Below are positions 36,754 to 45,570 of a stretch of DNA of 64,000 nucleotides, piece after piece. This stretch comes from Polyangia bacterium (GTDB taxonomy: Bacteria; Myxococcota_A; Polyangia; Fen-1088), in NCBI GenBank assembly GCA_036268875.1, contig DATATI010000029.1:124001-188000 (forward strand), written 5' to 3'. The position numbers and the translations under genes are program-made. The notes under the pieces were generated by a model that made no database searches, was not told the origin of the DNA, and saw only the letters and a list, made by a program, of their open reading frames with translations. Each line of letters opens with the position of its first letter. Positions within the stretch are counted from its first letter, which is position 1.

Positions 36754-37721
36754 GGCACCGCCCGCGCTCGCCTCGGTTTTCGAACGCCCGCGCGACGGGC
36801 GCGCTGCTGCTGCTTGCCACCGTCATCGGCGCGGGCTGCGGCGCCGACTTTGATCCGTATGACCGTCTGACCGAGCTGCGCGTGCTGGCGGTGAAGAGCG
36901 ATCCGGTGGCCCCCGCGCCCGGCGAGACCACCACGCTTTCGGCGCTGGTCTACACGCCGCCACCCGCCGACGCCACCACGCCCGCGCCGGTGGTCGGCTA
37001 CGACTGGTCGTGGTGTCCGTTCGCCGGCACCGCCAACGACGGGTATCCGTGCCTGGTCACCGAGGACCAGCTGCAGATGCTCAGCGGCGTGGCGGTCTCG
37101 TTCTCGCTCGGCAGTGCGCCGACCGCGATGTTCACGCACTCGTTCCCTCCTCAGTTGTTGGACACGATCTGCAAGGGCGTGCCCGGGCTGCCGCCGCCGC
37201 CCAACTGCGACGATGGGTTTCCGGTGACCATCAAGGTGGTGGTCCACACCGACACCGACAGCGTCACCGCCATCCGCACGCTGAAGCTGCTGATGGCGCC
37301 AGCGCCCGAGCCCAACACCAACCCGACCATGGGCGGCCTGTTCGTCACCGTCGACGGCATGGATCTGCCGCTCGATTCAACGGTGATGTTGCACCGCCGG
37401 GCCAACAACGATCTCAAGGCCAGCGTCACCGTCGACGCCGCCGAGGTGTACCAAGGGTTGGACGACAACGGCAATCCAGCGCAGCTGACCGAGCGGCTGT
37501 TCTTGAGCTGGTTCGTCGAGACCGGAACGCTCAAGCACGCCCGCACCGGATACAACGCCACCACCACCTCGCCGTTCGCTGATCTGCTGACCAACGTCTG
37601 GGTGCCCGAGCGCGCGCAGGTATACCCAGCGCAGACCGCGCAATTGATCGTCGTCCTGCGCGACAACCGCGACGGCGTCGCCTGGACCACGGCCACCGCC
37701 CGGTTGGAGCCGACGCCTTGA
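36750..37721 (+). CDS. Lipoprotein in TonB operon
   Basis: 323 aa. The lipobox VIGAGC follows an Arg-rich n-region. The mature part is all-beta in appearance (LRVLAVKSDPVAPAPGETTT, GYDWSWCPFAG) with a few Cys and no enzyme motif; the Ig-like or PKD-like look is only an impression. It is coupled to tonB (ATGA) and to the receptor gene (TTGA), so it is almost surely part of the uptake system, perhaps as a surface substrate-binding or receptor-associated lipoprotein. The family is not recognised. Confidence 0.82.
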   Translation: MRHRPRSPRFSNARATGALLLLATVIGAGCGADFDPYDRLTELRVLAVKSDPVAPAPGETTTLSALVYTPPPADATTPAPVVGYDWSWCPFAGTANDGYPCLVTEDQLQMLSGVAVSFSLGSAPTAMFTHSFPPQLLDTICKGVPGLPPPPNCDDGFPVTIKVVVHTDTDSVTAIRTLKLLMAPAPEPNTNPTMGGLFVTVDGMDLPLDSTVMLHRRANNDLKASVTVDAAEVYQGLDDNGNPAQLTERLFLSWFVETGTLKHARTGYNATTTSPFADLLTNVWVPERAQVYPAQTAQLIVVLRDNRDGVAWTTATARLEPTP

Positions 37722-40411
37722 ACGGCCGCCGATTCATCCCCGGTGCCGTCCTGCTGCTGTCGCTGGCTGGGGCGGCGCCCGCCGGCGCGCAGAGCGCCCC
37801 CGCGCAACGGCAGATCGAGGCCGCCAAGCTCAGCAAGGTGCCCAAGCTGAAGAAAAAGGTCGAAGCCGTCTATCCGCCCGGGGCGCTGGAGAAAGGCGTC
37901 GAGGGCGACGTGGTGCTGCTGCTGGACATCGGCGCCGACGGAAAGGTCACGTCGGTGGGGATCGCCGAGCCGGCCACCCCGCCCGGCCTGGGCTTTGAAG
38001 AAGCGGCGGTGCTGGCCGCGCAGCAGTTCGAGTTCGAGCCCGCCGAGGTCGAGGGCCAGCCCATCGCCGTGCAGATCAACTATCACTTCAAGTTCAAGCC
38101 GCCGACCAAAGCGCCGCCCCCACCGCCGCCTCCACCCGCCGCCGCGCCTCCGACGGCGGCCGCGGAGCCACCGCCGCCCGCGCCGGTGGCTCCGTCGGTG
38201 ATCAACTTCGCCGGCACCCTGCGCGAACGCGGCACGCGCCTGCCGCTGGCCGGCGTGCTGGTCACCGTCTTTCGCGACGACGGCGAAAAGCCGCAAGGCT
38301 TCGAAGCCACCAGCGACGAAAAGGGCACCTTCCACTTCGTCGATCTGTCGCCTGGCCCGTGGAAGGTGCTGATCGATCCGCCCGGCTATTACCCGTTCCG
38401 CACCACCGAGGAGATTCATCGCGGCGAAAAAACCCAGGCCACCTATTACGTCGAAAAAGGCGTCTACAACCCCTACGACGTCACCGTCACCGCCGTCCGC
38501 CCGCGCAAGGAAGTCAGCCGCACGGTCATCACCGCCCAGGAGATCGACAAGGTGCCCGGCACCGCCGGCGATCCGCTGACCGTGGTGCAAAACTTCGCCG
38601 GCGTGGCGCGCGCCCCGTTGCTAAGCGGCCTCATCATCGTGCGCGGCTCGGCGCCCAACGACACCAAGGTCTTCGCCGACGGCGCGGAGATCCCGCTGGT
38701 CTATCACTTCGGTGGCCTGCGCAGCGTGATTCCCATCGGCCTCATCGACGGCCTGGTCTTCATTCCCGGCAACTTCTCGCCCATGTACGGCCGGGCCACC
38801 GGCGGGATCATCGACATCCAGATCAAGAAGCTGACCCCGAAGAAGGTCGGCGGTTATCTGGACGTCAGCATTCTCGACAGCAGCCTTTACGTCGAAGTCC
38901 CGATCACCGAAAAATTCGCCATGGCGGCGGCGGTGCGGCGCAGCTACCTGGACATTCTCCTCAACGCGGCGGTGCCCTCCGATTCATCGATCAACCTGAT
39001 CACCGCGCCTCGCTATTACGACTATCAGTTGCTGGCCAACTATCGTCCGGCGCCAGCGCACGATTTTCGGGCCATGTTGATGGGCTCGGACGATCGCTTC
39101 GCCGTGCTCTTCAAAGATCCGGGCGACGTCGGCACCCAGATCACCGGCAACAGCGCGTCGCTGGCCACCACATTTTACCGATCGATCCTCACGTATCGAT
39201 ACACACCCAGTGATCGCTTCGAGAACTTCGCCCAGATCTCGCAGGGCCGCGACCACAACGACGCCAACGTCGGGCAACTGGTGTTGAACGTGAACCAGTA
39301 CTCAAGCCAGATGCGCGACAACGCGCGCTTGAAGGTGGCGCCCTGGGCAACGGTCTCGCTGGGCCTGGATGTCGTCTATCAAAAGACGGATCTCTTGGTG
39401 CGCTTGCCGCGCCCGCCGTCGGAGGGCGAGCCGCCACCGACCACCCTGGACACCTCAAAGCTGGTCGAGCAGCAGTTGAACGGCCTCGTGCGCTGGCTGC
39501 CCGCCGCCTTCGGCGAGCTGGAGTTAAAGCCGATCCCGTCGATGCTGCTTCTGCCCGGGGTCCGCGTCGATCATTACTCCAGCGTGGACGATACGGTCAT
39601 TCAGCCACGCTTCACGTTGCGCCACGACGTCACCGCGCGGTTCACCTGGAAGGGCGGCGTGGGCTTATTCTCGCAAGAGCCACAGCCGTGGGAGTCCGAT
39701 GTGAAGTTCGGCAACCCGGCGCTGAAGGCCGAGCGCGTGTGGCACTATTCCCTGGGCGCCGAGTACCGGCCGCTGCCGTACCTGACGCTGGACGCGACCG
39801 GCTTTTACAAGGACATGCGCAACCTGGTCAGTAACACCACCGCCCAGGCAATCAACCCCGACGGCACCACCCGCGCGCTGATTTACGACAACAACGGCCG
39901 CGGTCGCGCTTACGGGTTAGAGCTTCAAGTCAAGCACGAGTTCTCGCACAACTTCACCGGCTGGCTGGTCTACACGCTGTCGCGTTCCGAGCGGCGCGAC
40001 TCCGGGCAGACGACCTATCGGCTGTTCGACTTCGACCAGACGCACATCCTGGCCGTGCTGGGGTCGTATCAATTTCCGCGCAACTGGATCGTGGGCGGGC
40101 GCTTCCGCTATGTCAGCGGCGATCCCATCACGCCGGTCACCGGATCGGTGTGGAACGCCAGCAGCGACGAATATTCGCCGGTCTACGGCGCCGTCAATTC
40201 GGGGCGCCTGGGCGCCTTTCACCAGCTTGATCTGCGGGTGGACAAGAAGTGGATCTTCCCGCGCTGGATCTTGGACGTCTATCTCGATATACAAAACGTT
40301 TACAACCGGTCGAATCCCGAGGGTATCTCGTACAACTTTGACTTCCGGCAGCAGAAGGTGCAGCAGGGGCTGCCGATCCTGCCGATCTTGGGCGTGCGAG
40401 GTGATCTGTGA
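37718..40411 (+). CDS. TonB-dependent receptor with fused N-terminal TonB_C-like domain
   Basis: 897 aa from TTG in a TTGA overlap. Signal peptide 1-25. Residues about 37-110 form a TonB_C-like domain (KKKVEAVYPPGALEKGVEGD ... QINYHFKFKPP), clearly similar in pattern to the operon's own TonB. A Pro-rich linker (112-148) follows, then a carboxypeptidase-regulatory-like beta domain (about 152-235, TLRERGTRLPLAGVLVTVFR). The plug is about 250-375 (DPLTVVQNFAGVARAPLLSG, YGRATGGIIDIQIK). A 22-strand-type barrel runs to the end, with a typical C-terminal region. No classic TonB box was spotted. Receptors of this class import bulky substrates across the outer membrane; substrate unknown. Confidence 0.9.
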   Translation: MNGRRFIPGAVLLLSLAGAAPAGAQSAPAQRQIEAAKLSKVPKLKKKVEAVYPPGALEKGVEGDVVLLLDIGADGKVTSVGIAEPATPPGLGFEEAAVLAAQQFEFEPAEVEGQPIAVQINYHFKFKPPTKAPPPPPPPPAAAPPTAAAEPPPPAPVAPSVINFAGTLRERGTRLPLAGVLVTVFRDDGEKPQGFEATSDEKGTFHFVDLSPGPWKVLIDPPGYYPFRTTEEIHRGEKTQATYYVEKGVYNPYDVTVTAVRPRKEVSRTVITAQEIDKVPGTAGDPLTVVQNFAGVARAPLLSGLIIVRGSAPNDTKVFADGAEIPLVYHFGGLRSVIPIGLIDGLVFIPGNFSPMYGRATGGIIDIQIKKLTPKKVGGYLDVSILDSSLYVEVPITEKFAMAAAVRRSYLDILLNAAVPSDSSINLITAPRYYDYQLLANYRPAPAHDFRAMLMGSDDRFAVLFKDPGDVGTQITGNSASLATTFYRSILTYRYTPSDRFENFAQISQGRDHNDANVGQLVLNVNQYSSQMRDNARLKVAPWATVSLGLDVVYQKTDLLVRLPRPPSEGEPPPTTLDTSKLVEQQLNGLVRWLPAAFGELELKPIPSMLLLPGVRVDHYSSVDDTVIQPRFTLRHDVTARFTWKGGVGLFSQEPQPWESDVKFGNPALKAERVWHYSLGAEYRPLPYLTLDATGFYKDMRNLVSNTTAQAINPDGTTRALIYDNNGRGRAYGLELQVKHEFSHNFTGWLVYTLSRSERRDSGQTTYRLFDFDQTHILAVLGSYQFPRNWIVGGRFRYVSGDPITPVTGSVWNASSDEYSPVYGAVNSGRLGAFHQLDLRVDKKWIFPRWILDVYLDIQNVYNRSNPEGISYNFDFRQQKVQQGLPILPILGVRGDL

Positions 40412-41079
40412 GGCGCCAGCAAATGCTCGGCGATCGGCACCGGCTGAGGGCGTGGGCGGTGGCGGCGCTGCTGGCGCTGGTAATTTTCTTCGGCCGCGCC
40501 CGGCACGCGTCGGCGCAGGACCTGGAACCGCCACGGCCGCGCCAGGGGTACTACGTGTCGCTGGACCTTTACGGAGCCAGCACCCTGGCGCACGAAAACG
40601 GCGCTTGGCTGGGACCGTGGGTGGGCGCCGGCGGCGGTGGGCGCGTCGGCCAGTTGGTCACCCGCCGTTTCGGCCTGGGGTTGGCCTTCGAATACGCCGC
40701 CGCCTGGGGCGACGGACAGAAATCGAGCGCCATCGGCTTGGGCGTCGAAGCCAGCTTCGCCGTGGCCGGTAACCTGGCCGTGCGCGGCGGTGTGGGAATC
40801 GGGATCCTGCGCCTACACGATCCCAACGATCCTTTCGAGTCGAGCACCCGCGGCGTCACCGGATCGTGGTTCGCTGCGGGGCTGAGCTATGACCTTTTCA
40901 TCAAGCGAAAACGCCTCAGCGGCGGGCTGGCCCTCACCCCCAGCGTCCAGCTGCGCGCCGTCCCCGGCGACAGCACCTACGGATTTTATACAATGGTGGG
41001 CGTCGAGGTGACGTACTGGACCGGACTGCCGCGCAACCAGCTGGATCTGCCGCCGTCGGAGGCCTGGCAGAAAAAATAA
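40408..41079 (+). CDS. Small outer-membrane beta-barrel protein, last gene of TonB operon
   Basis: 223 aa from GTG in a GTGA overlap with the receptor gene. The signal peptide ends RHASAQDL. The mature 185 aa show alternating strands and Gly/aromatic turns (GYYVSLDLYGASTLA, RFGLGLAFEYAAAWG, GFYTMVGVEVTYWTG), consistent with an 8-10-stranded barrel of the OmpA/OmpW-like size class. It may assist or stabilise the receptor. No named family. Confidence 0.8.
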   Translation: MRRQQMLGDRHRLRAWAVAALLALVIFFGRARHASAQDLEPPRPRQGYYVSLDLYGASTLAHENGAWLGPWVGAGGGGRVGQLVTRRFGLGLAFEYAAAWGDGQKSSAIGLGVEASFAVAGNLAVRGGVGIGILRLHDPNDPFESSTRGVTGSWFAAGLSYDLFIKRKRLSGGLALTPSVQLRAVPGDSTYGFYTMVGVEVTYWTGLPRNQLDLPPSEAWQKK

Positions 41080-41185
41080 GACGCCGGCCACGATTTCGCC
41101 TTATCTCAGATCTTTTTGTTAGCCAGTCCGTCTTTACCCCCGGCAGGCCGAGGAAATCGGCCGCCAAACCAAGACGGAGGCTGAG

Positions 41186-41811
41186 ATGACGATGCGTGGC
41201 GCTTTGACCTTGCTGCTGGGACTGACACCGAGGGTTTTAGCCGGGACAGCCTGTGCCGCGCCGGGCCTGCCCGACACCGGGCTGGCATTGCGAGATCGTG
41301 CGGCGGCCTACGAGCTCCAGGTATTGGTCGACGGCGTTCCCGTCCCAACGTTTCACCAGAACGGTGAGACGTATCCGGCGCGCGTCGGCCGACGCGCAGG
41401 CTCCGGCCAAGTCCGGGCGATCGATGTCGCCCGAAGCCGCGGCAGCGCCCACGCCGCCCGCCAGCAACGCTGCCTCCGCCAGCGCCAGCGCGGGCGCCGA
41501 CGGTGCGGTGGCCCACGCGGCTAAGCGGCGCGCCGGCCTGGGCACCGCATTCGGCGAGGCGGTGAGCTCGCCCATCGAGGAGGTGGCCTTCGTGCGCGCC
41601 AACGCCAGCCACCCCAGCGTCATCGTGGGCGTGCGCTACAACGACCACGACGGCTTGCTGGCCATGGGGATCGACGTCGATCACCTGACCTGCGGATACC
41701 CCGGCTGCGACCCGGGAATTGGCGTTGCGCCGAACCGCACGGCCATTCCCGGTCGTCGATCGCCGCTTTGCCGCCCCGCCGCCCGGCTGGTCCGGCGGCT
41801 GCTGCCGCTGA
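41186..41811 (+). pseudogene. Decayed gene: internal deletion plus frame changes
   Basis: Three reading frames give consecutive parts of one myxobacterial-type protein. Part 1 (from ATG 41186): a signal-like start, then AAYELQVLVDGVPVPTFHQN up to about 41370. Part 2, in another frame (about 41380-41735): an Ala-rich linker, then GLGTAFGEAVSSPIEEVAFV and VIVGVRYNDHDGLLAMGIDV. Part 3, in a third frame: PFPVVDRRFAAPPPGWSGG to TGA 41811. As I recall them, homologues carry about 90 residues (a VEAVVSVDGRDVIDG-type region) between parts 1 and 2, and these are missing here. Two frame changes plus a deletion argue for real decay rather than a single read error. Confidence 0.65.
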
Positions 41812-41816
41812 CGATT

Positions 41817-42317
41817 TCACCCGCGCGCGGACGACCCGCGCGGCCGCAACACAAACGTCCGGGGGCCGAGGCGCAACGCTGGGCCCGCCGGCATTTCGAT
41901 GATCGCCTCGGACAGCGTGGCGGCGGCCGAGGTGGTGAGGCGCGCCTCCAGCCGCCCGCCGCGCACCGCGCAGCGCATGACGCCCGCAGCGTCGACGGTC
42001 AGCGTGGCGGGATCCAGCTCCTCGGCGGCGCCGTCGGATAGGGCCAGCGTGACGTGCGTGTCGTCGGTGAAGCGCAGCGCCCCCACCAGCAGCGGCGTAT
42101 CGTCGACGTCCAGATAGGCGAACCGCTTTTCATCGAGGCGCAGGATGTACTGGCCGTCGGGCAGGCGATCCAGCCAGCGGAAAAGCGCCTGCCGCAGCCC
42201 TTCGTGACGAACCGGTTCGCCTTCGTGAATGAAGCGGCCTTCGCTGTCGACGCGGATCCCGGAACGCCGAAGGTTGTCGATCCGCAGCTTCTCGGCCAAA
42301 GCTGCGTCGGATTCCAT
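41817..42317 (-). CDS. DUF1285-like protein
   Basis: 166 aa. The ATG at 42317 follows GAGG; the longer frame to 42452 is the shadow of the upstream gene. Residues about 20-75 (GIRVDSEGRFIHEGEPVRHE, then YILRLDEKRFAYLDVDDTPL) match the layout of DUF1285 proteins (first beta domain with 'F.EG.PI.' and 'V.V.DAPF'). The C-terminal half is beta-rich. It is cytoplasmic, role unknown. It lies 16 bp downstream of the DUF465-like gene. Confidence 0.7.
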   Translation of the reverse strand: MESDAALAEKLRIDNLRRSGIRVDSEGRFIHEGEPVRHEGLRQALFRWLDRLPDGQYILRLDEKRFAYLDVDDTPLLVGALRFTDDTHVTLALSDGAAEELDPATLTVDAAGVMRCAVRGGRLEARLTTSAAATLSEAIIEMPAGPALRLGPRTFVLRPRGSSARG

Positions 42318-42333
42318 GATCGCCTCGGGCGGC

Positions 42334-42573
42334 TTACGCCGGCAGCGGATCACCTGGGGCGGCGTCGCCGGCGGCGTGCGCGGCCAGGGCCGCCAGTCGA
42401 TCCTTGGCGCGCAACTTTTCTTTCTTGAGCTGGGCGCGCTCGACTTGCTCATCCGGGGTCAGCGACAGGTGGCGGTCCAACTCTGTCAGTCGCTTTTCGA
42501 TCTCGCCGTGTCGCTCTTTCAACCGCACCATCTCCACCGCTGGCGAGTTCACGTCCACCCGGATTTTCTCCAT
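42334..42573 (-). CDS. DUF465/YdcH-like small helical protein
   Basis: 79 aa from ATG 42573 with GGAGG ten bases upstream. The sequence is two long charged helices (PAVEMVRLKERHGEIEKRLT, QLKKEKLRAKDRLAALAAH) joined by a short turn, the DUF465 pattern of about 75 aa. Members form coiled-coil hairpins of unknown function. Probably co-transcribed with the DUF1285-like gene. Confidence 0.8.
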   Translation of the reverse strand: MEKIRVDVNSPAVEMVRLKERHGEIEKRLTELDRHLSLTPDEQVERAQLKKEKLRAKDRLAALAAHAAGDAAPGDPLPA

Positions 42574-42707
42574 GCGCGAGGACCTCCGAAGGCAAAAGAA
42601 CGGCGGGAAAAACCGCCCATCAAAGAAATGGTATCCCCAGCGCCCGTTGGGGGTCAAACGCCCACAGCACCCACCAGCGACAGCGTATGGCCGTGTGCCG
42701 CGATCGG

Positions 42708-43283
42708 CTACGGGCAGACGGCATTCAACGGATCGCACGAGTCGGGCTGCGGGTTGTCACAGTTGGTGTCGTTCCAGCACGCCTCGACCTCGGCCACGGT
42801 CACGGTGGCGCAAAACCCGCCCAGCACGTCGGACGACAGGCACATGGCCTGATCATCGTCGGAGCCGACCGTGGTCCCATTGCCGCAGTCGATCGACTTG
42901 CCATAGCCGTCGTATCTGGCGGCGTGAAAATCGCACAGCTTCTTTTTCTCGTCGTCAGACAGCGCGCTCAGCTTCTTGGTGGGATCCACGCCAGACGACG
43001 TCGGGATCATCCGCTCGGCGGCAGTGTCCATGTTGCCGGCGTCCGCGGAGCCGCCGCTGCCGGTCGCGCCGCCGCTGCCCGTCGCGCCGCCGCTGCCGGT
43101 CGCGCCGCTGGTTCCGCCGCTGGAATTGCCGCCGCTGCCGTTGCCGCCTGTGCCGACGCTGCAATGGGCAAGGCCCGCGCCTTCACCTTCACATTTGTTC
43201 CCGCTGCTGCAGCCGACGCCAGCCGCCAAAATCACCGCGCCCAGGAAAAATACCGTTGTTCCAAGACGTCGTTCAGCCGTCAT
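42708..43283 (-). CDS. Lipoprotein with Gly/Ser tether and Cys-rich domain
   Basis: 191 aa. The lipobox LAAGVGC sits after a 23-aa signal. The first mature segment is Cys-containing (NKCEGEGAGLAHCSVG). A GATGSGG-type repeat tether of about 45 aa follows. The C-terminal 100 aa contain seven Cys (KKKLCDFHAARYDGYG, EACWNDTNCDNPQPDSC) and look like a small disulphide-stabilised domain. The plan is common among myxobacterial surface lipoproteins. Function unknown. Confidence 0.85.
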   Translation of the reverse strand: MTAERRLGTTVFFLGAVILAAGVGCSSGNKCEGEGAGLAHCSVGTGGNGSGGNSSGGTSGATGSGGATGSGGATGSGGSADAGNMDTAAERMIPTSSGVDPTKKLSALSDDEKKKLCDFHAARYDGYGKSIDCGNGTTVGSDDDQAMCLSSDVLGGFCATVTVAEVEACWNDTNCDNPQPDSCDPLNAVCP

Positions 43284-43317
43284 GCGAACAACGATACACG
43301 CTTGGCCGGTGCCGTCA

Positions 43318-44076
43318 TCACCCTCGTCCCGTGAACGGCATCTTGGTCGCCATGATCGTCATGAACAGGATGTTCGCGTCCAGCGGCAGGTTGGCCATGG
43401 TGCGCACCGCCTGACCGACGTTCTGCACGTCCATGCGCGGCTCGACGGCGACGGTGCCGTTGGCTTGCGGCACGCCGGTGGCCATGTGCTCGGTCAGTTC
43501 GGTGGCGGCGTTGCCGATGTCGATCTGGCCGCAGGCGATGTCGTATTTGCGGCCGTCCAGCGCAGCCGCCTTGGTCAGGCCGGTCACCGCGTGCTTGGTC
43601 GCCGTGTACGGCGCCGAGTTCGGGCGCGGGGCGTGCGCGGAGATCGAACCGTTGTTGATGATGCGCCCGCCGCGCGGGGTCTGCGCTTTCATGATGCGAA
43701 ACGCTTCCTGCGTGCAAAGAAAAAGGCCGGTCAGGTTGACGTCGACCACCGCCTTCCATTGTTCGATGGTCAGGTCTTCCAGCAGGACAGCCGGCGCGCC
43801 AATGCCGGCGTTGTTGAACAGCACGTCGAGGCGGCCAAAGGTCGCCCGCGTCTTGGCGAACAGCGCGCGCACGGAGTCGGGGCTGGTCACGTCGGTCGGC
43901 ACCACCAGCGCGCGCGTGCCCGCGACGCCGGCGTCCTTGGCCGTGCGGTCGAGGGCGTCGCGGCGGCGGCCGGCGAGAACCACGCTGAAGCCGTCTTCCA
44001 GCAAGGCCAGCGCGGCAGCCTTGCCGATGCCGCTGCCGGCTCCGGTGACGAGGGCGATCTTCTTGGGTGCGCTCAT
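43318..44076 (-). CDS. Short-chain dehydrogenase/reductase
   Basis: 252 aa from ATG 44076. Classical SDR motifs are all intact: [18 protein letters not shown] (cofactor), [29 protein letters not shown] and K (Ser and YTATK catalytic site). [10 protein letters not shown] after the second strand suggests NADP preference. Substrate unknown. It lies head-to-head with the FAH-family gene, about 120 bp apart. Confidence 0.9.
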   Translation of the reverse strand: MSAPKKIALVTGAGSGIGKAAALALLEDGFSVVLAGRRRDALDRTAKDAGVAGTRALVVPTDVTSPDSVRALFAKTRATFGRLDVLFNNAGIGAPAVLLEDLTIEQWKAVVDVNLTGLFLCTQEAFRIMKAQTPRGGRIINNGSISAHAPRPNSAPYTATKHAVTGLTKAAALDGRKYDIACGQIDIGNAATELTEHMATGVPQANGTVAVEPRMDVQNVGQAVRTMANLPLDANILFMTIMATKMPFTGRG

Positions 44077-44195
44077 AGCGGCAGCAGATTTAGCACGCCG
44101 GCCGGCGAATGCAGGGGACCCCGCGCAGAAAAACCCGGCTTGACGTTCAACGCAGCGGCGTTGAATCCGACCCGCAACCACCGTACGCTGCCGAC

Positions 44196-44963
44196 GTGCT
44201 CAAGAGGTATTGTCGATTCCAGTACCGCGACGATCTCGCCTTCGGTCTGGTCGACGGAGGCAGCATCCGCCTGCTGGCCGGCAATCCCTTGCAGACCACC
44301 GTGCAGACCGGAGCCACGGTGCCGCTGTCCCAGGTGACGTTGCTGGCCCCGTTTCTGCCGCAGAAAATCCTGGCCGTCGGGCAGAACTATCGCAGCCACG
44401 TAGGGATGAAGAAGGTGCCCAGCCGTCCAGAGATTTTTTACAAACCAATTACAGCGCTGCAAGACCCAGGCAGGCCCATCGTGCTGCCGGCTGACTCGAC
44501 GCGCGTGCACCTGGAAGGCGAGCTGGTGCTGGTGATCGGGAAGACCACCCGGCACGCGCCGGTAGAGCAGGCGCGCGCCGCCATCTTCGGTGTCACCTGC
44601 GGCAACGACGTCAGCGAGCGCGACTGGCAGAACGGCCCGGACAAAGATCTGCAGTGGTGGCGCGCCAAGGGCGCCGACACCTTCGCCCCCTGCGGGCCGT
44701 ACGTGGTCAGCGGCCTCGATGACAGCGACCTCCTCTTGCAGACCCGCCTGAACGGCGAGACGGTGCAACGAGAGACCACCGGCGACATGATCTTCGACGC
44801 CGCCACCATCGTCAGCTTCATCAGCCGTTACGTGACGCTGGAACCGGGCGATCTGATCTACAGCGGCACGCCGGGCAACACCGTGCAGCTTTCAGCCGGG
44901 GATGTCGTTGAAGTGGACATCCAGGGCGTGGGGGTGCTGCGCAATCCCGTCGTGGCGAGTTAG
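44196..44963 (+). CDS. Fumarylacetoacetate hydrolase-family enzyme
   Basis: 255 aa from GTG 44196; upstream codons to 44109 read as non-coding. A short N-domain ([20 protein letters not shown]) precedes the FAH fold. [15 protein letters not shown], the metal-binding [12 protein letters not shown] and [14 protein letters not shown] are typical of the 2-keto-4-pentenoate hydratase/oxaloacetate decarboxylase-like branch. It cleaves or hydrates a dioxo-acid with a divalent metal; substrate cannot be assigned. Its stop shares 4 bp (TTAG) with leuD. Confidence 0.88.
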   Translation: MLKRYCRFQYRDDLAFGLVDGGSIRLLAGNPLQTTVQTGATVPLSQVTLLAPFLPQKILAVGQNYRSHVGMKKVPSRPEIFYKPITALQDPGRPIVLPADSTRVHLEGELVLVIGKTTRHAPVEQARAAIFGVTCGNDVSERDWQNGPDKDLQWWRAKGADTFAPCGPYVVSGLDDSDLLLQTRLNGETVQRETTGDMIFDAATIVSFISRYVTLEPGDLIYSGTPGNTVQLSAGDVVEVDIQGVGVLRNPVVAS

Positions 44964-45547
44964 GGCGCGCCTTCGGAGGTTGCCTTCTCGTACGCCGCGA
45001 TCGAATCGTCCTGCGACAGCAGGAACTGCAGCTCGTCGATGCCGTTCAGCAGGCAATAGCGCGCGAACGTCTCGACCGGGAACTTCGCCGTCCGGCCGTC
45101 GGCGAGGGTGATGGTCTGGTTTTCCAGCGAGACCGTCACCGCCGCGCCCGGCGCCGCCAGCGCCGCCTGATGGAAGGCCGGATCGACGACGATGGGCAAG
45201 AGGCCATTTTTCAGGGCGTTATTGCGAAAAATGTCGGCGATGGAGGTGCTGACCACGGCGCGAAAGCCATAGTCGTACAGCGCCCACGGCGCGTGCTCGC
45301 GCGACGAGCCGCAGCCGAAGTTGTCGCCGGCCACCAGCACGGCGGCGCCTTTCGCCTCGGGGCGGTTCAGCACGAAGTCGGCCTTGGGTGCGCCGCTGGC
45401 GTCGTAGCGCCAGTCGGAAAATAACTTTTCGCCCAGGCCGGTCTTGCTGGTCGTTTTCAAGAAGCGCGCCGGGATGATCTGATCCGTGTCCACGTTTTCG
45501 ATCGGCAGAACGACGGTGCGCGAAACGATGGTCTTGATGGGTTCCAT
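44960..45547 (-). CDS. leuD: 3-isopropylmalate dehydratase small subunit LeuD
   Basis: 195 aa. Signatures are [18 protein letters not shown] and [19 protein letters not shown]. With LeuC it isomerises 2- to 3-isopropylmalate; the same enzyme or a paralogue handles citramalate. It lies 23 bp downstream of leuC in the cimA-leuC-leuD operon. Confidence 0.95.
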   Translation of the reverse strand: MEPIKTIVSRTVVLPIENVDTDQIIPARFLKTTSKTGLGEKLFSDWRYDASGAPKADFVLNRPEAKGAAVLVAGDNFGCGSSREHAPWALYDYGFRAVVSTSIADIFRNNALKNGLLPIVVDPAFHQAALAAPGAAVTVSLENQTITLADGRTAKFPVETFARYCLLNGIDELQFLLSQDDSIAAYEKATSEGAP

Positions 45548-45570
45548 GGTGCTGTCTTTGTCGCCTTTCC

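Noticed and set aside
41253-42041. 262-codon + strand frame taken as a whole gene
   Set aside because: Only about 41380-41735 matches the family; the start and end are out of frame with the real parts, so it is one piece of a decayed gene.
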